A stretch of DNA of 64,000 nucleotides from Nitrosomonas ureae (GTDB taxonomy: Bacteria > Pseudomonadota > Gammaproteobacteria > Burkholderiales > Nitrosomonadaceae): positions 496,001 to 560,000 of the forward strand of contig NZ_CP013341.1 of assembly GCF_001455205.1 (NCBI RefSeq), in the 5' to 3' direction. The notes under the pieces are model-generated. The model was not told the origin of the DNA. It searched no databases and saw only the letters and a program-made list of their open reading frames with translations. Positions within the stretch are counted from its first letter, which is position 1; each line of letters opens with the position of its first letter. The position numbers were made by a program, and so were the translations under genes. Positions 1 to 8,813 of this stretch are shown in pieces.

Positions 1-2411
1 AAGCTACTATCGATCCCAATTCCCAACAATAACGGCAACGCGATAATATTGGCAAAATTAAACGACAGATCCATCACTACTGTACTGGCTCCGGTTAACA
101 ATATTGCGATTAATAGCGGAATTAGCACCATAAAAGTAGCAGTAGCGCTTCGAAGCATAATCCAGATCGTTAATATGACACCAATCAGTGCGAGCGAGAA
201 CGCATGAAAAAATGCATCGACTACCGCCTCTCCTGCTTCCAAACTAATAACAGGAACGCCCGTGGCATTAGGGGTAATTTCTTGCACAGCACGAACAAAC
301 CGGCGCAAGGCATCATTGTCATTAATATTTTCTGATGGATAAACTGCAATACGATACACATTATCCTTACCATACCAAAGATCAGTCACTGACGCCGGTA
401 ACGCTTCTTGCGAAAATGGCTGCGCCTCCAAGGCCAACTGCAGACGTTCGATAGCGCCCGGTAACAAGCTAAGCAAATCATTATTAACTGCAAGCAATAA
501 TTGTTGTTTTGCTTCGCCATTTTCCAATGCGGGCTTGCCCAGCTGCATGAGCAAATTCGCAATCGATTCCTGTAATGCACGAGCAGAAACTGCGGCGGCA
601 TGTTCCGGTTGCTCAACAACGAATTGACTTAATGCGATTCTTAACTGATCCAGCGCCATTCTCTGCTGCGCAACTGTATGCGGATTCGGAATCAGAAATG
701 CCGTGGGAGAATAAGAAATGGGTCCCAGAATCATTGCCATCTCTTCGATCAAAAGGCCCTTCTCTTCCTGTTCCTCAGGCACCATATCCAATATACTGAC
801 AACTCTTTTAACTTCGGGCAGGGTGCTTAACTGCTTTACTATTTGCCCTATTTCCTGAAAATCATCGACCAATATATTGATATGCCAAGGTGAATCTTCG
901 GTACCTCTCAACAACTCCTGAAAAGTTTTGACTGATTCTGCACTCGGATTATTCAAATTCAATAAATTGTAATCAAACTTGATATGTGGCAAGGCAAAAA
1001 TAGACGCCAGTATAGCGACGCTGGTCACGCTGTACACGAGCTTGCGTGAACGCCCTGGCAGGTCCAGTATTTTATCGACCAATCGAACCGAAGAGGATGA
1101 TTTCCTGATCTGAATCGGAAAAAGCTTTTGTAAGGCGGGTATCATTGTGATCGTGATCAGAAAACTTATGAGCATACCCGTTCCCGAGATTAAACCCAGC
1201 TCTGCAACACCTCGATAAGTCGTTGGCATAAAAGCATAAAAACCGATCGCAGTAGTCAATGCACAGATGAGCAGCGATTGTCCCATATCGCCGCCTGTTT
1301 TATATACCGCTTCTGGAACAGTGGTCTGATCAGTCCTTCTAATTTCTTCAAGCCGAAGCAGAAAATGAACCGCAAAATCAACACCCAGCCCTATATATAA
1401 TACCGCGAATGCAATAGAGATCAGGTTTAAATAGCCGACGGCAAGGGTTGCAAAAGCGGCTGTCAACAACAAACCAAGCAATAAACTCACTATGATTGTA
1501 AAGATTGCACCTACAGAACGAAATGCAATCAGCAGTACCGCAGCAACCATGATCAGTGCCAGCAACCCGGCGTCTTGAGTTCCGTGCATTGCACTATTAA
1601 GTTCATCATGAGCCAGTGCCACCTCTCCTGTAATACGCAATTTTTCAGTTGCATTTGGAGCAAACCCCATCTTCTGCGCTGTAGTACGAATTGCGTCAAT
1701 AGGTCCTTCAGCAGCAAATATTTGGGAATAATCAAGCTTGGGCTTTACGATAATCAATTCCTGATAGGTATCTTTTTGTGCTTCCCCACCTAATAGCGCC
1801 TGCCATGATAGCGCCCGGGATTTGCCAGTGAACCGGGCATCCAGCGTTGCGCTGATACCACTGAGCACTGGCTCCAGTTCCAATTCTCGCCCCTTGCGTA
1901 ATTCCTCAACTGCATCTGTCAAAACCGAAGAAAATGTGGATAGAGTGGGACTCTCAGCCAAACGTGCGATCAGTGGCTGCGCCGCAGCCAAATAATCAGT
2001 AAGTCGGCCTAACTCGGACAAATCCTTGTAGAACAATCCATTCTGCTCAAAAAAAGGCTCTCCGGTTAAATAGTAAGTAGCAGGAAATTGTGTAACATCA
2101 TCCTGCAAATAACGAGTAAAACGTTTTGCTGCTATATGTGCTTGTTCAGGTGTGGGAGCATCCAATACCAGCAACAACGTATCCTCATATTGAGGAAACG
2201 ATTGTCGATAACGGATATGATTTGCGCGAAAAGGAACCTCTTCGGATAGCATATCGGTCGTATCTGTATGAACACCAAGATTATTGACTACATAGAATGT
2301 GCTCAGTGTAACCAATGTTAGAATAAGCAGAATAATCCAAATAGCATAGCAGTAGGATATATCTGCCCAACGCGCAAAGAAACGATAACCAGAACCCAGT
2401 GAGTTTTTCAC
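1..2411 (-). CDS. hpnN: HpnN-like hopanoid RND/MMPL transporter (3' end cut by window edge)
   Basis: The reading frame opens with GTG at 2411 and stays open to base 1, giving about 804 codons without a stop, so the C-terminus lies outside the window. The N-terminus has a membrane segment (about residues 22-44) followed by a large soluble loop that begins with the pattern seen in MMPL-type RND proteins (HTDTTDMLSEEVPFR). Several more hydrophobic blocks follow in the 1-1500 stretch. HpnN proteins are about 870 residues long and carry hopanoids from the inner to the outer membrane. The frame starts 38 bp after hpnM and follows hpnH and hpnB, which makes this identity likely. The start is inferred; other GTG or TTG starts nearby are possible. 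Confidence 0.88.
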   Translation of the reverse strand, partial: MKNSLGSGYRFFARWADISYCYAIWIILLILTLVTLSTFYVVNNLGVHTDTTDMLSEEVPFRANHIRYRQSFPQYEDTLLLVLDAPTPEQAHIAAKRFTRYLQDDVTQFPATYYLTGEPFFEQNGLFYKDLSELGRLTDYLAAAQPLIARLAESPTLSTFSSVLTDAVEELRKGRELELEPVLSGISATLDARFTGKSRALSWQALLGGEAQKDTYQELIIVKPKLDYSQIFAAEGPIDAIRTTAQKMGFAPNATEKLRITGEVALAHDELNSAMHGTQDAGLLALIMVAAVLLIAFRSVGAIFTIIVSLLLGLLLTAAFATLAVGYLNLISIAFAVLYIGLGVDFAVHFLLRLEEIRRTDQTTVPEAVYKTGGDMGQSLLICALTTAIGFYAFMPTTYRGVAELGLISGTGMLISFLITITMIPALQKLFPIQIRKSSSSVRLVDKILDLPGRSRKLVYSVTSVAILASIFALPHIKFDYNLLNLNNPSAESVKTFQELLRGTEDSPWHINILVDDFQEIGQIVKQLSTLPEVKRVVSILDMVPEEQEEKGLLIEEMAMILGPISYSPTAFLIPNPHTVAQQRMALDQLRIALSQFVVEQPEHAAAVSARALQESIANLLMQLGKPALENGEAKQQLLLAVNNDLLSLLPGAIERLQLALEAQPFSQEALPASVTDLWYGKDNVYRIAVYPSENINDNDALRRFVRAVQEITPNATGVPVISLEAGEAVVDAFFHAFSLALIGVILTIWIMLRSATATFMVLIPLLIAILLTGASTVVMDLSFNFANIIALPLLLGIGIDSS

Positions 2412-2449
2412 GTCTTATCAATCCATTGAAAAAGAATAGATAAAAATCA

Positions 2450-3085
2450 TTATGGACTCTGTCGTGTCAATGCAATTTTTTCCTTGAGCATTTCAATCAG
2501 CGCCTGAAAACCATCCCGTTGCAGAATGGCACGATATTCACCACGTTTTATTGCCAGATCACTCACACCGTCAAACAGGATGTTAACGATACGCCACTCC
2601 CCTGCAACTTGATGTAGCACATAATCAAAATTTACCGTACCACCATCCGATTTGGTCAATTGACTGCGCACCAACACTTGATCTCGCGGCAGGGCACGCT
2701 GCTCAATGATCTGAAACTGCTCACCCTCATACTGAACAAAACGACCCGCATATGTTGCTATACTCAATTGACGGAAAGTTTCAACTATTAAATCTTGCTG
2801 TACATTATCCAGCTGCGACCAATACGTTGTGCCCAATATTGTTCTTATAATTAGATCGATATCATGAGTCTGATCAATGACGGGCTGTAAATACTTGAAG
2901 CGCCCATCGTAATCCAATTTCTCGCCTTCTCGCATAACCTCGAGTAAAGACGATTGCAGATACGCTACAGCCTGTTCTGGGCCGTTTTTTTGTGAATCGG
3001 ATGAACTCAACGCTGCAGGAATTGGTAACAGCATTACTAAGATCAGACACCATCCTATCAATTTAAGTGTTTGTTTTACTTTCAT
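2450..3085 (-). CDS. hpnM: HpnM, hopanoid-associated MlaC/Ttg2-type periplasmic protein
   Basis: A 211-residue protein with an N-terminal signal peptide (hydrophobic residues about 9-26, ending near PAALSSSD). The rest matches the Ttg2D/MlaC fold family: phospholipid-binding periplasmic proteins containing patterns such as YAGRFVQYEG and GEWRIVNILFDGVSDLAIKR. In hopanoid clusters this family member is called HpnM and is thought to shuttle lipid to or from the HpnN transporter. Its start overlaps the end of hpnB by 23 bp and it is followed by hpnN after 38 bp, so the genes are probably co-transcribed and translationally coupled. The family assignment is firm; the exact lipid cargo is inferred from context. 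Confidence 0.87.
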   Translation of the reverse strand: MKVKQTLKLIGWCLILVMLLPIPAALSSSDSQKNGPEQAVAYLQSSLLEVMREGEKLDYDGRFKYLQPVIDQTHDIDLIIRTILGTTYWSQLDNVQQDLIVETFRQLSIATYAGRFVQYEGEQFQIIEQRALPRDQVLVRSQLTKSDGGTVNFDYVLHQVAGEWRIVNILFDGVSDLAIKRGEYRAILQRDGFQALIEMLKEKIALTRQSP

Positions 3086-4202
3086 AGCGACGATCTTTCC
3101 ACAAAGCGCGTTCCCCCTGCCAATACCGCAATGCTGACGTCCAAGTCATGGCAAGATACAAAATACCGATGATCGGTAAAGCACCCGCCCAAAGCGGGGA
3201 ACGCTGATAATAAATTAAAGTAGGCAAATAAGTAAAAAACATAGCAGCCCACGCCAGAATACTCACAAGATATACTTCCAAGCCAGGCGAAAACATAAAA
3301 GCAAACGGCGCCATCCAAAACATGGAAATCATGATCAATGTACAAATCACAAGCAAAATGGATGAATATCTTAATTGCGTAAACGCAGTACGCGCGACCA
3401 TTTCCCAGATTGACTTTAACTCATGATAGCCGCGATGACTACGCGCCGCATGACTAAGTCCAATAAACGTTTGTGCTCCCCTACCCTTAATATGTGCGGC
3501 CAAAGTACAATCATCAATCAATGCATCATGTAAATTGGCAAAAGCACCTGTGGAACGCAATGCTTGCGTTCTTACCAAAATACATCCGCCAGCGGCAGCA
3601 GCAACACTTGATCCCGGTTTATTTGCCAGTTCAAATGGATATAACAATCTGAAGAAAAAAATAAATGCCGGCATCAGCAAACACTCTATAAAATTGTCCA
3701 TAGGTGGCTTAGCCATCAGCGATACGAGGGCCAGGTTCTCATTACTCGCTTTTTGCCGTAACTCAGAAATAATTCCCGGAGCCAGTTCAATATCAGCATC
3801 CAGTAGTAATGTATAGTGCGTTTTAACCTCCCGCAACCCTTGTTCTAACGCCCATAATTTACCGCTCCAACCAGCTGGCGGCGCAGTACCTGCTAATACC
3901 TGCACTCCACACTGCCTGGCCTGTTCCGCAGTGTCATCCACGGATTGATCGTCGATTACAATAATACGCACATTCTCACCTTGTGCTCTAACTCCATGGA
4001 GTGTATGCCGGATATAAGGACCTTCATTACGCGCTGGGATTAAGACGGTGATATTGCTCAGGTCGTCACTGAAAATAGCTTTGCTATGCGCTAGAATTTC
4101 AATTTTTTCACGCGTACTCCAAGGACGCCATGGAAATAATACTAGCAGCCACCAACATAGGGTGCCGAAGACCGACAGATAAAGTACTAACTTTATCAAC
4201 AT
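3063..4202 (-). CDS. hpnB: HpnB, hopene-associated family 2 glycosyltransferase
   Basis: A 379-residue membrane glycosyltransferase. There is an N-terminal membrane anchor (about residues 4-24) and then a GT-A domain of family 2, with the nucleotide-sugar binding pattern VIDDQSVDDTAEQA and a DAD metal site in LLLDADIEL. At the C-terminus there are three to four hydrophobic segments (about 280-370). The combination WSGKLWALEQGL plus GGCILVRTQAL is typical of HpnB, a protein found with hopanoid genes whose acceptor is still uncertain. Its position between hpnH and hpnM supports the call. It differs from the ceramide-type HpnI in length and C-terminal topology. Transfer of a sugar to a hopanoid intermediate is an inference. 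Confidence 0.85.
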   Translation of the reverse strand: MLIKLVLYLSVFGTLCWWLLVLFPWRPWSTREKIEILAHSKAIFSDDLSNITVLIPARNEGPYIRHTLHGVRAQGENVRIIVIDDQSVDDTAEQARQCGVQVLAGTAPPAGWSGKLWALEQGLREVKTHYTLLLDADIELAPGIISELRQKASNENLALVSLMAKPPMDNFIECLLMPAFIFFFRLLYPFELANKPGSSVAAAAGGCILVRTQALRSTGAFANLHDALIDDCTLAAHIKGRGAQTFIGLSHAARSHRGYHELKSIWEMVARTAFTQLRYSSILLVICTLIMISMFWMAPFAFMFSPGLEVYLVSILAWAAMFFTYLPTLIYYQRSPLWAGALPIIGILYLAMTWTSALRYWQGERALWKDRRYESKTNT

Positions 4203-4249
4203 TCTTACTCACACTGAATTTTAAAATACAGAATTAATACAACCGCTGT

Positions 4250-5368
4250 CTATTTATTAACCAGTGTTACTGCTATATCGGAAAGCTTTTTAGGTGCTTT
4301 GTTTTCTGCTGCAGCCCATTTTGGTATCGGCTCGGCAACCATAGGTCCTGATGTTCTAGGCCCTTTAAGTGATGCAATCAGCGCCTTCCATGGATGGCGC
4401 AAAGTATCTTCTACGGCTGTCGCTTCATACCCACAGTGTGCCATGCATTGAGCACATTTCGGATTATTAGCCGTTCCATATTTTTCCCAAGGCGTATCAT
4501 CAAGAAGCTCCTTAAAGGATTTAGCGTAACCTTCATCTGACAATAGATAGCAAGGTTTCTGCCATCCAAATACATTGCGTGTCGGATTACCCCAAGGGGT
4601 GCATTCATACTCCTGATTCCCTGCAAGATAATCCAAATACAATGCTGAGTGATTCAAACGCCATTTACGTTTTAGTTTCTTACCTAGCTCAAAAATACCT
4701 CGGAATAATACCTTGGTATCCTGACTTTTAATAAACACATCCTGTTGCGGTGCCTTTTCGTAGCTAAATCCGGGAGCAATCGTTGCAGCCTCGACGCCCA
4801 ACTCCATGGCATAATCCAGAAATTCTGCCACATCTTCCGGTGTTTCGCCTTGAAACAACGTACAGTTTACTGTGACTCTGAAACCCTTACTTAATGCCAG
4901 CTTAATCGCCTCAACCGCACGGTCAAAAACTCCTTCCTGGCAAACTGAAGCATCATGTCGTTCTTGCATACCATCCAAATGAATTGAAAAAGTCAAATAA
5001 GGTGATGGCGTGTAATCGTCGATACGTTTCTTTAACAACAATGCATTAGTACATAGATAAACATATTTCTTACGCTGAATAATACCCGCCACAATCTGCG
5101 GCATCTCTTTATGAAGCAATGGTTCACCACCTGGAATCGACACCATTGGAGCATCACATTCATCTACAGCTTGCATGCACTCTTCATAGGAGAGACGTTG
5201 ATCAAGCACATCTTCAGGATGTGCGATTTTTCCACAGCCTGCGCAAGCTAGATTACATCGAAATAAAGGTTCCAGCATCAATACCAAAGGGTATTTTTTC
5301 ACTCCTTTTAATTTTTGCTTGATCAAATACGTACCTACTGCAATCTGCTGACGTAAGGGAACACCCAT
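4250..5368 (-). CDS. hpnH: HpnH, radical SAM adenosylhopane synthase
   Basis: HpnH joins a 5'-deoxyadenosyl group to squalene-derived hopene, the first step in making extended C35 hopanoids. The radical SAM Fe-S motif CxxxCxxC is seen in FRCNLACAGCGK, followed by the GGEP segment. A Cys-rich C-terminal region (CTPWG, CYLLSD, CAQCMAHCGYE) is as expected for the family. I chose ATG 5368 (372 residues, starting MGVPLRQQ) because it has a good GGAGG 7 bases upstream and matches usual HpnH N-termini. An in-frame start 19 codons earlier (5425) exists but lacks support. It heads the hpnH-hpnB-hpnM-hpnN unit. Shc (squalene-hopene cyclase) is not in the window. Confidence 0.93.
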   Translation of the reverse strand: MGVPLRQQIAVGTYLIKQKLKGVKKYPLVLMLEPLFRCNLACAGCGKIAHPEDVLDQRLSYEECMQAVDECDAPMVSIPGGEPLLHKEMPQIVAGIIQRKKYVYLCTNALLLKKRIDDYTPSPYLTFSIHLDGMQERHDASVCQEGVFDRAVEAIKLALSKGFRVTVNCTLFQGETPEDVAEFLDYAMELGVEAATIAPGFSYEKAPQQDVFIKSQDTKVLFRGIFELGKKLKRKWRLNHSALYLDYLAGNQEYECTPWGNPTRNVFGWQKPCYLLSDEGYAKSFKELLDDTPWEKYGTANNPKCAQCMAHCGYEATAVEDTLRHPWKALIASLKGPRTSGPMVAEPIPKWAAAENKAPKKLSDIAVTLVNK

Positions 5369-5921
5369 GAATAACCTCCAAAAGTACTTCAAAAACAAAT
5401 TATTAACAACTTGATTTACAATCAATATGAGACAATGCTGACAATCAGCCCGTCACGTATCTTTTAGCACACCATTGAGAACTATCTGTGTTGCATTCCG
5501 GCTTAAGGTAAGTGCACGTGCTACTATTAATATAGTATGCACCCTGTGCTTTTCTCTCTTTCTTCCTTGCAGCCGCTATCTAAAAAATTTTCAATAATTC
5601 ATTAAACACACTAATACATGTTTAAAAAACTTGAAATATATCTAATCTAATAAAAATCCTCAAAAACTAAATTTTCTCAGCTTTAATCATATATATTTAT
5701 ATATATCTCCAAGAACTCTGAGAATCAGTTTCTTATGGAGTATTTCAACAACCTTCATTTCTCGAACACAATAAGAAATCCACATTGTTAACTCAAAAAT
5801 ATTCCTACCTACGCCCACAATGAAGAACAAAGCTGTTCAGAAGTTCTTTAACTATAGACCATGACCGCTCACTATAGCAAATATTTTTCAACTCATTGAT
5901 TAATGGTCAATATGCACCAAT
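5369..5921. other. Long AT-rich intergenic region upstream of hpnH
   Basis: About 550 bases without a supportable gene lie between the hpnH start and the terminator of the lipoprotein gene. The region is very AT-rich, especially 5580-5720, and must hold the hpnH promoter, but no convincing -35/-10 pair stands out. One imperfect inverted repeat is present at 5518-5542 and is listed separately. Confidence 0.6.
5518..5542. repeat. Imperfect inverted repeat upstream of hpnH
   Basis: GTGCTACTAT pairs with ATAGTATGCAC across a TAAT loop, with one bulged base. It lies about 150 bases upstream of the hpnH start, where an operator or the 5' end of the transcript could be. Nothing else supports a function. 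Confidence 0.35.
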
Positions 5922-5956
5922 AAAAAAATACCAGAAACTTATAGCTCCTGGTATTT
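5922..5956 (-). terminator. Rho-independent terminator of the PG-binding lipoprotein gene
   Basis: AAATACCAG (5926-5934) pairs perfectly with CTGGTATTT (5948-5956) around a 13-base loop. Read on the minus strand, the stem is followed by a run of T (A on the plus strand from 5922). It sits 15 bases past the stop codon of the lipoprotein gene at 5972. Confidence 0.8.
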
Positions 5957-5971
5957 ATAAAATACTACCTT

Positions 5972-6490
5972 TTAAAACTCAACACCTAATGCACGTAATG
6001 TCCGTTTATCAATCTTTCCAGGTACAATACCATTCTCTTTTTGAAATGCTTCAATCGCTGCTGTAGTTTTACCACCACTCTTTCCATCAACCGGACCAGG
6101 ATTAAATCCAGCATTCACGAGCGCCTGTTGAATATCGCGTATCATTGCCGTATCAGGCTTTACAATATCATCACCATCATCAGCAATAGGTGCTGGAGCT
6201 TCGTTGTTCTCAATGTCAATACCTACAGCATCAATATCACTTTCTGCTGAGTCCATGCTTTGCAAGCTTTGTACATCTTCAATTTCGGTTGGCTCAGGAG
6301 TCGCGAGCGCCGCGGGTTCGGGTTCGGGTTCGGGTTCCAGTGCTGATGAAGGCGCTGTCGCGGCAGCTGCCTGATCATCTTTGGATGGTATCGGCTTTTT
6401 TTCGAATATTGGTTTGCAACCAATTAACAGCGCTACGGATAAAAAAAGAACAAGACATGATGTTAATGTACTCGTTTTAATAAAATTCAT
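5972..6490 (-). CDS. Lipoprotein with C-terminal peptidoglycan-binding domain
   Basis: A 172-residue protein with a lipoprotein signal peptide whose lipobox LLIGC places the lipidated Cys at about residue 25. Next is a low-complexity acidic/proline linker containing EPEPEPEP, encoded by four tandem copies of a hexamer. The C-terminal 60 residues form a PG_binding_1 type domain, recognised by IQQALVNAGFNPGPVDGK and TTAAIEAFQKENGI. Such proteins anchor in a membrane and touch the cell wall; no enzyme domain is present, so a structural or scaffold role is likely. It is a single gene with its own terminator, divergent from the oxidoreductase at 6706. The family call is firm, the role inferred. 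Confidence 0.82.
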   Translation of the reverse strand: MNFIKTSTLTSCLVLFLSVALLIGCKPIFEKKPIPSKDDQAAAATAPSSALEPEPEPEPAALATPEPTEIEDVQSLQSMDSAESDIDAVGIDIENNEAPAPIADDGDDIVKPDTAMIRDIQQALVNAGFNPGPVDGKSGGKTTAAIEAFQKENGIVPGKIDKRTLRALGVEF

Positions 6491-6705
6491 AACTAATCTC
6501 CCAAAAATATTAAATAAATTATCCAGCCGCTTCCAGGCATTGAAGCAGAATGAAATACTGTTTCAATTTCAATGCAATACCATATCCACCTTCGAAGCCA
6601 AGCAACATATTTGTAATTTCCTTATCGTATTTTGTATTAACTTATAATGTTGCGGTGAGAACTATCACATTTTTCTAATAAGAACGCAACACAAAAAAGT
6701 TAATA

Positions 6706-7845
6706 ATGATAGGCTTAACACAAAGAAATAAAGATTTACTCCTGATCGGCGGTGGTCATAGCCATCTCATTGCAATTAAACGACTGGCTATGAAACCACT
6801 TACCGGTGTTCGCATAACGCTTATCAGTAGCGATACGATGACACCCTACTCTGGCATGCTACCCGGACTCATTGCCGGGCACTACGCATATGGGGATTGT
6901 CATATCGATTTGCGAATACTCTGCCAATGGGCTGGTATAAAATTTGTCCATTGCAAAGTTATGCATATGGATCCGTCAAGAAAACAAATCGATTGTCAAG
7001 ATAATCTCTTGTTACGTTATGATGTTTTGTCGATCAATGTGGGGTCGCAACCTGCGCTTCATAGTATCCCTGGGGCAACTATTTACGGTTACCCGGTAAA
7101 ACCCATAAAGCAATTTCTGCAGCAGTGGCAGCATTGGTTTACCACGCAGTCACGATCAAGTCGGCTACAGCGCATTGTCATTGTCGGTGGAGGTGCTGCC
7201 GGAATAGAAATATTACTCGCTTTGCGCTATAGAATAGCAAATACAACTTCTATTCGTGCAGAATTCACCTTGATTTGCGCTGATTCACATATCCTTAAGT
7301 CACACAACAAGAAAGTACAGGATTTTTTCTATCGGTATTTACAAAGACACGGAATCCGACTTATTCAGGGGAAATTCGTGATCTCGGCGCTCGAACATCA
7401 GTTGGTGCTCGATGACTATACACGCCATGACTATGATTTTCTCGCTTGGGCCATTCATGCGAGTGCGCAATCATGGATGGAAAGAAGCGGATTGGCATAC
7501 GACAACAATGGCTTTATTCAAGTTGATGAATTCTTTCGCAGCACTTCACATCCAGATGTTTTTGCCGCAGGCGATTGCGCAGCATTTACACCAATGCACT
7601 TACCTAAAACCGGTGTCTATGCTGTCCGCCAGGGACCACTTCTGGCCAAAAACATTTCAACGCAATTAGTGGGGCATAAACATCTTCAACCTTATAAGCC
7701 GCAACGACACTTCTTAAGCTTACTAACTACAGGAGGGCGTCATGCGGTTGCTTCCCGAGGTGCTCTTTTTACCCATGGAAAGTGGGTTTGGCTTTGGAAA
7801 AACTATATCGATCGCAGCTTCATGGCAAGCTTCAATCTAAAATAA
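6706..7845 (+). CDS. FAD/NAD(P)-binding oxidoreductase of the SelD-associated family
   Basis: A 379-residue pyridine nucleotide-disulfide oxidoreductase-like protein. The N-terminal FAD-binding motif is LLIGGGHSHL; a second Rossmann motif, VIVGGGAAGIEILLAL, lies near residue 160; and the FAD-closing motif DVFAAGDCA lies near residue 285. The HSH after the first glycines and the ending WKNYIDRSFM are characteristic of the subfamily found as an N-terminal extension of, or next to, selenophosphate synthase SelD. No selD is visible here, so this is a stand-alone copy. It also resembles type II NADH dehydrogenases in fold. Its electron acceptor is unknown. It is probably monocistronic, with a weak ribosome binding site. 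Confidence 0.78.
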   Translation: MIGLTQRNKDLLLIGGGHSHLIAIKRLAMKPLTGVRITLISSDTMTPYSGMLPGLIAGHYAYGDCHIDLRILCQWAGIKFVHCKVMHMDPSRKQIDCQDNLLLRYDVLSINVGSQPALHSIPGATIYGYPVKPIKQFLQQWQHWFTTQSRSSRLQRIVIVGGGAAGIEILLALRYRIANTTSIRAEFTLICADSHILKSHNKKVQDFFYRYLQRHGIRLIQGKFVISALEHQLVLDDYTRHDYDFLAWAIHASAQSWMERSGLAYDNNGFIQVDEFFRSTSHPDVFAAGDCAAFTPMHLPKTGVYAVRQGPLLAKNISTQLVGHKHLQPYKPQRHFLSLLTTGGRHAVASRGALFTHGKWVWLWKNYIDRSFMASFNLK

Positions 7846-8020
7846 TGACATCCTGAGATAGCCTCAATACGAATTCATATCAATTGGCGCCTCATATATA
7901 TGGACATAAAAGAATCATAACTCTAGGCTAAAGTTTATTTTTTTTAAGTCGTTGAAGCAGCATCATTGCTGTTAATTTAACAACTAACTCATTAATAAAT
8001 AAAACTTACTTGGATAAACC

Positions 8021-8227
8021 ATGAAAATTCTTGTTCATTTTAAATCTGGATTTAAGCAGACATTTATTGTTCCAAAATGCATGTTAGCGCTGGAGTTTAG
8101 AAATATGGCCAAGGAGATTGGCGGTAATATTGCAAGTATCGAGTTCTCATTGCCTTCTCGTCGTCAAGCCAACATGGCTCCCGCCGAACTTCGGCAGGAA
8201 GTATTCCGTTTACCTGAGGAACGTTAA
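8021..8227 (+). CDS. Small hypothetical protein (68 aa)
   Basis: I do not recognise this gene. The product is 68 residues, basic, with no membrane segment or signal peptide. It begins MKILVHFKSG and has an Arg/Ala-rich C-terminal half. The ribosome binding site is weak, which lowers confidence. The frame fills most of the gap between the oxidoreductase and ssb and has amino-acid composition compatible with a real small protein. No function is proposed. Confidence 0.45.
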   Translation: MKILVHFKSGFKQTFIVPKCMLALEFRNMAKEIGGNIASIEFSLPSRRQANMAPAELRQEVFRLPEER

Positions 8228-8360
8228 CGTGCTCGGACAAAGCATCTCGTCGCAAACAACAAAATATTAAGTATGGTTATCATAATGGCAGATTTTCAAT
8301 CGAGCATCTTTTGAAGTAAAGAATAAAGCTTGAAATAACTAATAATTTTCAACTATATGA

Positions 8361-8813
8361 TTAAAATGGAATATCGTCATCCATGTCATCAAATCCGCTT
8401 GCACTTTTAGTTGAGGAAGATCTAGCAGGAGCCGAGTGATCTTCTTCTTGATCAGGAGTTGATTCAAAACTACCGCTTCCCGATCGATTACCTAACATCT
8501 TCATATCGCTGGCGATAATATCAGTCGTATAACGTTCCACACCGCTTTTATCAGTCCATTTTCTAGTTTCCAACCTTCCTTCAATATAAACTGAGCGACC
8601 TTTTTTTAAATATTCTCCCGCAATTTCGGCAAGCTTTCGATAAAAAGTTACACGATGCCACTCAGTTCTCTCCTGTTTCTCACCATTCTTGTCTTTCCAA
8701 GTGTCTGTAGTAGCCAAAGTAATATTGGTCACTGCATCTCCACTTGACATATAACGAGTTTCCGGGTCTTTCCCCAAGTTACCAATAAGTATAACTTTAT
8801 TGACTGAAGCCAT
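8361..8813 (-). CDS. ssb: Single-stranded DNA-binding protein
   Basis: A 150-residue SSB. The OB-fold occupies residues 1-110, with the typical opening ASVNKVILIGNLGKDPE and the conserved EWHRVTFYRKLAEIAGEYL and GRLETRKW segments. A Gly/Ser-rich flexible tail follows, and the acidic tip DDDIPF, which recruits DNA-repair partners, ends the protein. Its ATG directly follows the stop codon of the MFS gene, and its ribosome binding site (GGGGAGAAAA) lies inside that gene, so the two are translationally coupled. The divergent uvrA next door fits the common bacterial ssb-uvrA arrangement. Confidence 0.97.
   Translation of the reverse strand: MASVNKVILIGNLGKDPETRYMSSGDAVTNITLATTDTWKDKNGEKQERTEWHRVTFYRKLAEIAGEYLKKGRSVYIEGRLETRKWTDKSGVERYTTDIIASDMKMLGNRSGSGSFESTPDQEEDHSAPARSSSTKSASGFDDMDDDIPF

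Noticed and set aside
5369..5425. Longer HpnH N-terminus starting at 5425
   Set aside because: The ATG at 5368 has a GGAGG site at the correct distance and matches family N-termini.
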